Assembly: GCA_005888465.1 (NCBI GenBank)
Contig: VAYJ01000200.1
Location: forward strand, 1 to 9,171
DNA from: Actinomycetota bacterium
GTDB taxonomy: Bacteria; Actinomycetota; UBA4738
Reading direction: 5' to 3'
DNA: 9,171 nucleotides
Both the position numbers and the translations under genes were made by a program. This document shows, one piece after another, positions 6,601 through 9,171 of this stretch; within the stretch, counting starts at the first letter, position 1, and the number at the start of each line of letters is the position of its first letter. Under the pieces are notes generated by a model, which worked only from the letters and a program-made list of their open reading frames with translations, was not told the origin of the DNA and searched no databases.

Positions 6601-7232
6601 CAGGGCTCGTGACGCTCGCCAACCGGGGGAAGCTCGACAGGCTGGAGCCGATCCTCGAGGCCCAGCGCGCCGTCTCCGACCCCTCGGACATCCAGGACGG
6701 GATGTGGAGCCAGTTCTCGACGGCACTGGTCCGACAAGCGCAGGGGCGGCTCGCGGAGGCGCAGGAGGCAGCCGAAGCGGCGTTCGCCTACCGGGACGCC
6801 CTGAGCCTGCCGGCCCTGGCCTTCCCGCTCATGGTGGCCTTCGAGTGCGCATTCGAGCTTGGGCGCGTCGATCGGGCGGACGAGCTGCTTCGGATCGCCG
6901 AGTCCGCGCCGCCGGGGCAGTCGAGCGCGTTTCTCCGCGGCCATGTCGCTCGGATCCGCGGGAGGATGGCGTTGGCCGAGGGACGGCACGAGGAGACCCG
7001 CAGGCGGCTCGAGGAGTCCGGGGCGATCTTCCGGGCGATCAAGATGCCTTTCTGGGCCGCGCTCGCGGACCTGCAGCTTGCCGAGTCGCTGCTCGCGGCG
7101 GGCGATGGTGCAGCCGCGGAGGGTCGCCTTCGTGATGCGGAGGAGACGTTCGTTCGGCTGAAGGCCGAGCCGTGGCTCCGGCGTGTGGAAGCGACCCGCG
7201 CGGCGATGGGAACCGCGGTCGTGCCGGCGTGA
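3693..7232 (+). CDS. Zinc ribbon - class III nucleotide cyclase - AAA/STAND ATPase - TPR signalling protein
   Basis: A 1179-residue multidomain protein. Residues 24-66 form a double zinc ribbon, with CxxC pairs at 24/27 and 38/41, then 49/52 and 63/66. The class III cyclase domain (about 87-265), which would make cAMP or cGMP, has metal-binding Asp96 (FADLVGFT) and Asp140 (EKFIGDAV), 44 residues apart as usual. It also has Lys137 at the adenine-selecting position and transition-state residues Asn211 and Arg215. The second base-selecting position, seven before Asn211, is Met204 rather than Asp or Thr. The ATPase (about 280-540) begins FVGRERE and has Walker A GIGGIGKS (311-318) and Walker B VVMVFEDLQWAD (432-443). 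Residues about 690-1179 are TPR-like helical repeats. No membrane segment is seen, so it is cytoplasmic. The ATG at 3693 has a Shine-Dalgarno; the ATG at 3756, just before the first zinc ribbon, fits family starts better but has none. Confidence 0.93.
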   Translation: MARPAAALYVARPPKYPLSATMRCPSCGTENEPGRKFCGECGAALARACAVCEAANGPGAKFCGECGAPLSDAAAAEPSAAEHVAERRLVSVLFADLVGFTPLSESRDAEDVRDLLTRYFETASRTIERYGGSVEKFIGDAVMAVWGTPVTREDDAERAVRAALELTTAVQALGIELGLPELRARAGVLTGEAAVTLGARDQGMVAGDLVNVASRIQSVAPAGAVLVGEVTRRATEPSIVYEDAGTHELKGKAEAMPLWRALRVVALVGGALKSAGLEAPFVGREREFQLVKDLFHASADQGRAHLVSVWGIGGIGKSRLSWEFLKYMDGLAQVIYWHRGRCLPYGEGVTYWALADMVRSRAGIAEGEDPASASAKLHASVAEHVPEAEEQRWVEPRLAHLLGLEERSTREPEELFSAWRLFFERLADRNPVVMVFEDLQWADAALVDFITYLLEWSRNHPLFVITLARPELQDRHPTWGAARRNLTSLSLEPLEPDDMRALLNGLAPGLPGDVQASILERSEGVPLYAVETVRMLIDRSLLVADGAGYRPTGPIDALEVPESLHALIAARLDGLDPSERRLVQHAAVLGKTFTTDALASLAGLPPREVEGMLSSLARKEILGLQNDLRSPEHGQYGFLQELVKRVAYETLSKRDRKALHVAAARHLQEAYATAEDDVVEIVAFHYAEAYRAAPDAPDAPELRASARVALVRAGERAASLAARDEAQRYFDAAFDLADEATEQGAIAERAGEMAAAATRHSQSAARVSARLGELLWLQFTKLDEAVELLERALSVLTDAAPDEGIAALMAQAGRFHYFRGELDLSSHWIERALDAAEAGLYYEVLSQALNTKSLILRARGRIQEGLALLQYALAIALEQDLPDAISRARFNLANEYMTQDLHEEALEQDLRNVELVRLIGKRDLEVLGQIHLVFDYTALGRWDEVEGLLEEFPLQEDPNADPIRAIIQTAGLVTLANRGKLDRLEPILEAQRAVSDPSDIQDGMWSQFSTALVRQAQGRLAEAQEAAEAAFAYRDALSLPALAFPLMVAFECAFELGRVDRADELLRIAESAPPGQSSAFLRGHVARIRGRMALAEGRHEETRRRLEESGAIFRAIKMPFWAALADLQLAESLLAAGDGAAAEGRLRDAEETFVRLKAEPWLRRVEATRAAMGTAVVPA

Positions 7233-8044
7233 GCGCGCCCGGCAGGCTGCCGCGCAAGGCCTACGACCAGGAGCTCCTTCGTCTGCAGGAGGAGCTCGTG
7301 AAGATGGCCGAGTGGGTCAAGGATGCGGGGGCGCGAGTCGTCGTGATCTTCGAGGGGCGCGACGCCGCCGGCAAGGGCGGGACGATCAAGCGGATCACCG
7401 AGTTCCTGAACCCGCGCATCGCGCGCATCGTTGCGCTCCCCGTCCCCACCGAGCGCGAGAAGACGCAGTGGTACTTCCAGCGCTACATCGAACAGCTCCC
7501 CGCAGCCGGTGAGATCGTCCTGTTCGACCGCAGCTGGTACAACCGCGCGGGGATCGAGACGGTGCTCGGCTTTTGTACGCCGGAGGAGCACCGCCGGTTC
7601 CTCCAGCAGTGCCCGATCTTCGAGCGGCTCTTGGTCTCCGACGGCATCCACCTCATCAAGTACTGGTTCTCGGTGAGCGACGAGGAGCAGGCGCGGCGAT
7701 TCGAGTCGCGCATCGACGACCCGATGCGGCGCTGGAAGCTCTCGGCGACGGACCTGTACTCGCGGACGCACTGGGTCGACTACTCCCGCGCGAAGGACGA
7801 GATGTTCGTGCACACCGACATCACCGAGGCGCCGTGGTTTGTCGTCCCGGCCGACGACAAGCGCCGCGCCCGCATCAACTGCATGGCGCACCTGCTGAGC
7901 GAGATCCCGTACCACGCGCCGAAGCTCGAGAAGATCGGTCTCCCGAAGCGCCAGGCCGACGAGGGCTACGTCAGGCCGGCGCGCGACATCTACACGTACG
8001 TGCCGGACCACGCGGCGAGCATGGTTGAGCCGGCCGGCCACTGA
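7229..8044 (+). CDS. ppk2: Polyphosphate kinase 2 (PPK2 family, single domain)
   Basis: A 271-residue protein from the GTG at 7229. PPK2 enzymes transfer phosphate between polyphosphate and nucleotides, usually making ATP or GTP from ADP or GDP. Walker A is GRDAAGKG (43-50), within FEGRDAAGKGGTIKR. NPRIARIVALPVPTERE (61-77) and QWYFQRYI (80-87) follow. The Walker B/lid segment is EIVLFDRSWYNRAG (95-108), with Asp100 and Arg101. The order and spacing match the short one-domain class of the P. aeruginosa type, and all key residues are present. The GTG shares four bases (GTGA, 7229-7232) with the cyclase stop, which points to translational coupling; no separate Shine-Dalgarno is seen. An in-frame GTG at 7172 would add 19 residues lying inside the cyclase gene and is less likely. 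No ppk1 or ppx is in the window. Donor and acceptor nucleotide preference cannot be read from sequence. Confidence 0.95.
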   Translation: MSAPGRLPRKAYDQELLRLQEELVKMAEWVKDAGARVVVIFEGRDAAGKGGTIKRITEFLNPRIARIVALPVPTEREKTQWYFQRYIEQLPAAGEIVLFDRSWYNRAGIETVLGFCTPEEHRRFLQQCPIFERLLVSDGIHLIKYWFSVSDEEQARRFESRIDDPMRRWKLSATDLYSRTHWVDYSRAKDEMFVHTDITEAPWFVVPADDKRRARINCMAHLLSEIPYHAPKLEKIGLPKRQADEGYVRPARDIYTYVPDHAASMVEPAGH

Positions 8045-8048
8045 ACCG

Positions 8049-8465
8049 GTGCGGTTTCCGAGAGCGCTCGCGAGGTTCAACCGGCTGGTGACGAACCCGA
8101 TCGCGGACACGGTCGCGTGGTCCGTGCCGCCATTCGCCGTCGTCCTGCACCGCGGCCGGGTGTCGGGTGGCCGCTACCGGACGCCGGTCTGGGCTTTCCC
8201 GGTCGAGGACGGATTCGTGATCGCGCTCCCGTACGGCCCCGGCGCGGACTGGGTGCGCAACATCGTCGCCGCGGGTCGGTGCACGCTCGTGCGCTCGCGG
8301 GCGGTCTTCAACCTCACCGACCCGCGGGTCCTCGTGGAGGACGAAGCGATGGACCTGGTGCCCGCCTATGTGCGACCGCCGCTTCGGCTGTTCCGCATCC
8401 GCGAGTTCCTGCGGATGTCGGTCGATCCATCGCGCTCGGGTGTTGGTGTCAGTGCCGCCGAGTAG
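8049..8465 (+). CDS. Nitroreductase/deazaflavin (F420)-dependent oxidoreductase family protein (Ddn-like)
   Basis: A 138-residue split-barrel protein of the family that includes mycobacterial Ddn, which uses reduced F420 to reduce quinones and nitro compounds. HRGRVSGGRYRTP (residues 34-46) is the family's phosphate/F420-binding signature, and PYGPGADWVRNIVAAG (61-76) the second conserved block. The aromatic and basic C-terminal part is less conserved. The start is uncertain. The GTG at 8049 lies four bases after the PPK2 stop and gives MRFPRALARFN, which is where relatives begin. A TTG at 8025 would add eight residues and overlap PPK2 by 20 bases. Neither has a clear Shine-Dalgarno. Tight spacing suggests the gene is the third member of the cyclase-PPK2 operon. 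Its presence implies that the host makes F420, which fits Actinomycetota and some Chloroflexota. Confidence 0.88.
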   Translation: MRFPRALARFNRLVTNPIADTVAWSVPPFAVVLHRGRVSGGRYRTPVWAFPVEDGFVIALPYGPGADWVRNIVAAGRCTLVRSRAVFNLTDPRVLVEDEAMDLVPAYVRPPLRLFRIREFLRMSVDPSRSGVGVSAAE

Positions 8466-8474
8466 CTTGACCGA
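8463..8474 (+). promoter_or_regulatory. Possible -10 element before the small proline-rich gene
   Basis: TAGCTT (8463-8468) fits TAnnnT, and its TAG is the stop codon of the F420-family gene. Six bases later is an ATG (8475) opening a 13-codon frame that ends at 8516. The spacing resembles a leaderless start. If used, it would give the small gene at 8546 a leader of about 70 bases. No -35 is evident. Confidence 0.3.
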
Positions 8475-8545
8475 ATGCGAACGGGTCGCAACAGTTCGAA
8501 GGGCACGTGCTCGTGACGGTGGGAATCCCTCTACCTGAAGGCGAC

Positions 8546-8710
8546 ATGACGAACGACCGAGGGACGACGATCACTGGAGGCCCACCTCCGGCGACCGAGG
8601 AGCCGCCGCCGTTCAACCCCGATCCGGATCTCGTGACTTATCACGAGCGGGACCCCAAGCCCGGCGAGGTGAAGGTCTGGACCCCGGACGGGGACCCCTC
8701 GACGGGCTAA
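8546..8710 (+). CDS. Small proline-rich acidic protein, function unknown
   Basis: A 54-residue protein that I do not recognise. Twelve residues are proline and about ten are Asp or Glu. The first half (GGPPPATEEPPPFNPDPD) looks disordered, and the second half (VTYHERDPKPGEVKVWTPDG) could form a small beta hairpin. There is no signal peptide, membrane segment or cysteine. The ATG is preceded by AAGG (8538-8541), four bases upstream. An in-frame GTG at 8507 would add 13 residues with no ribosome binding site. It lies 80 bases after the F420-family gene on the same strand, so it could be read through from the operon or have its own promoter. The ordered, non-random composition argues for a real gene, but nothing in the sequence shows a role. 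Confidence 0.55.
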   Translation: MTNDRGTTITGGPPPATEEPPPFNPDPDLVTYHERDPKPGEVKVWTPDGDPSTG

Positions 8711-8771
8711 GCGACCCCCTCGAACACCCGAGGCCGACCCGCCGAGGAGTTCCTCTGGGATCGCGACAGAT

Positions 8772-8860
8772 CAGGTTGAACCTGCGCATACTCCATGCAG
8801 GATACGAACCCCGTCAGTGACGGGAGAAGAGACTTCAGGGGTTCGCTTCCGCCGAACCCG
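8772..8860. repeat. Cluster of inverted repeats with alternative pairings
   Basis: CAGGTT and AACCTG flank one G (8772-8784). CCCGTCA and TGACGGG flank one G (8810-8824). GGGGTTCG (8838-8845) can pair with CGAACCCC (8805-8812) upstream, or its last seven bases with CGAACCC (8853-8859) downstream. The 8805-8812 arm overlaps the CCCGTCA palindrome, so the pairings exclude each other. The cluster ends 120 bases before the next ATG. It could be a structured leader RNA, a terminator region or an operator array. No T-run follows on the plus strand. Confidence 0.5.
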
Positions 8861-8963
8861 TCCCACCGCCCCCTTACAGGCTCACGAGCCGACACTCCGG
8901 AGCGCTTCTCGCCTCCTGATCCGACTCAAACGGGCTCGCCTCGGGCGCTCGGGGCACCTAGCG

Positions 8964-8970
8964 AAAGGGA
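8964..8970 (+). promoter_or_regulatory. Ribosome binding site of the ABM-like gene
   Basis: AAAGGGA lies nine bases before the ATG at 8980. It is the only purine-rich anti-Shine-Dalgarno match near that start and supports it. Confidence 0.55.
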
Positions 8971-8979
8971 CCTTCAGCC

Positions 8980-9171
8980 ATGCAATACCTACGCGTCGCA
9001 AGCTACAAGATCACCAAGGGCACCTTCCCGGAGATCATCGACACCGCCAAGGAAGGCATGCTCAGGACGTTCAAGGCCCAGCCCGGATTCATCCGCTACG
9101 GGATCGCCGACACGGGCGCCGGCACCTGCCTGTCGATCAGTCTGTGGGAGACCCGCACGCAGGCCGAGGCA
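8980..9171 (+). CDS. Small protein with ABM (antibiotic biosynthesis monooxygenase)-like fold, 5' part
   Basis: The first 64 residues of a gene that runs off the window. It opens MQYLRVASYKITKGTFPEI, has a central AKEGMLRTFKAQPGFIRYG (residues 24-42), and then a strand LSISLWETRTQAEA. The pattern of strand, helix, 'PGF' turn and strand is that of dimeric ferredoxin-like alpha+beta barrels of the ABM/DUF superfamily, which includes cofactor-free monooxygenases and many small proteins without known reaction. About 30-40 more residues would be expected. The start is supported by AAAGGGA upstream. It lies 269 bases after the small proline-rich gene and is probably a separate transcription unit whose leader contains the inverted-repeat cluster. 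No catalytic role can be assigned. Confidence 0.75.
   Translation, partial: MQYLRVASYKITKGTFPEIIDTAKEGMLRTFKAQPGFIRYGIADTGAGTCLSISLWETRTQAEA

Noticed and set aside
3666..6989. 1107-residue open frame on the minus strand opposite the cyclase gene
   Set aside because: It lies wholly antisense to a well-supported multidomain protein, is rich in Arg/Leu/Val/Asp as expected for a high-GC shadow frame, and shows no domain.
8798..8815. tRNA T-arm-like GGGGTTCGTATCC on the minus strand
   Set aside because: The T-stem cannot form five pairs, and no acceptor stem, D-arm or anticodon arm can be drawn around it.
8707..8895. 62-residue minus-strand frame over the inverted-repeat cluster
   Set aside because: No recognisable family or ribosome binding site; the repeats explain the sequence constraint better than coding.

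Overview
This window is a very GC-rich, gene-dense stretch of bacterial chromosome. It most resembles a high-GC Actinomycetota genome or a high-GC Chloroflexota relative. Supporting signs are strong G/C at third codon positions, GTG and TTG starts, TAnnnT-type -10 elements, a deazaflavin (F420)-dependent nitroreductase-like protein, an actinobacterial-style stand-alone LigD-type polymerase, and a zinc-ribbon/cyclase/AAA/TPR signalling protein. The exact lineage cannot be fixed by reading alone. No rRNA, tRNA, insertion sequence, prophage or CRISPR array was seen.

Left part (1-2586). The 3' end of an S9-family prolyl oligopeptidase-type serine hydrolase runs in from outside the window. Ten bases later a nitroreductase-family flavoprotein begins, and it may be made from a leaderless transcript. 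Convergent to it, and overlapping its 3' end by 65 bp, is a stand-alone LigD-type polymerase domain protein on the minus strand. No Ku gene or ligase domain is visible.

Middle part (2587-7232). A two-domain VOC (glyoxalase-fold) protein is divergent from the polymerase gene. A 374-bp gene-free stretch follows, holding a hairpin and a near-identical 15-base repeat. The second repeat copy lies over the probable promoter of the next gene. That gene encodes a 1179-residue protein with a double zinc ribbon, a class III nucleotide cyclase domain, an AAA/STAND-type ATPase and TPR-like helical repeats.

Right part (7229-9171). A polyphosphate kinase 2 gene starts inside the stop codon of the cyclase gene (GTGA overlap), so the two are probably translationally coupled. 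An F420-dependent nitroreductase-like gene follows at once, forming a probable three-gene operon. Then come a small proline-rich acidic protein of unknown function, an intergenic region with mutually exclusive inverted repeats, and the start of an ABM-like small protein that runs off the window.

The core of interest is the cyclase-PPK2-(F420 reductase) unit. It combines a large ATP-sensing signalling ATPase/cyclase with an enzyme that interconverts polyphosphate and nucleotides, possibly controlled by the repeat at its promoter. The link is inferred from gene arrangement only.
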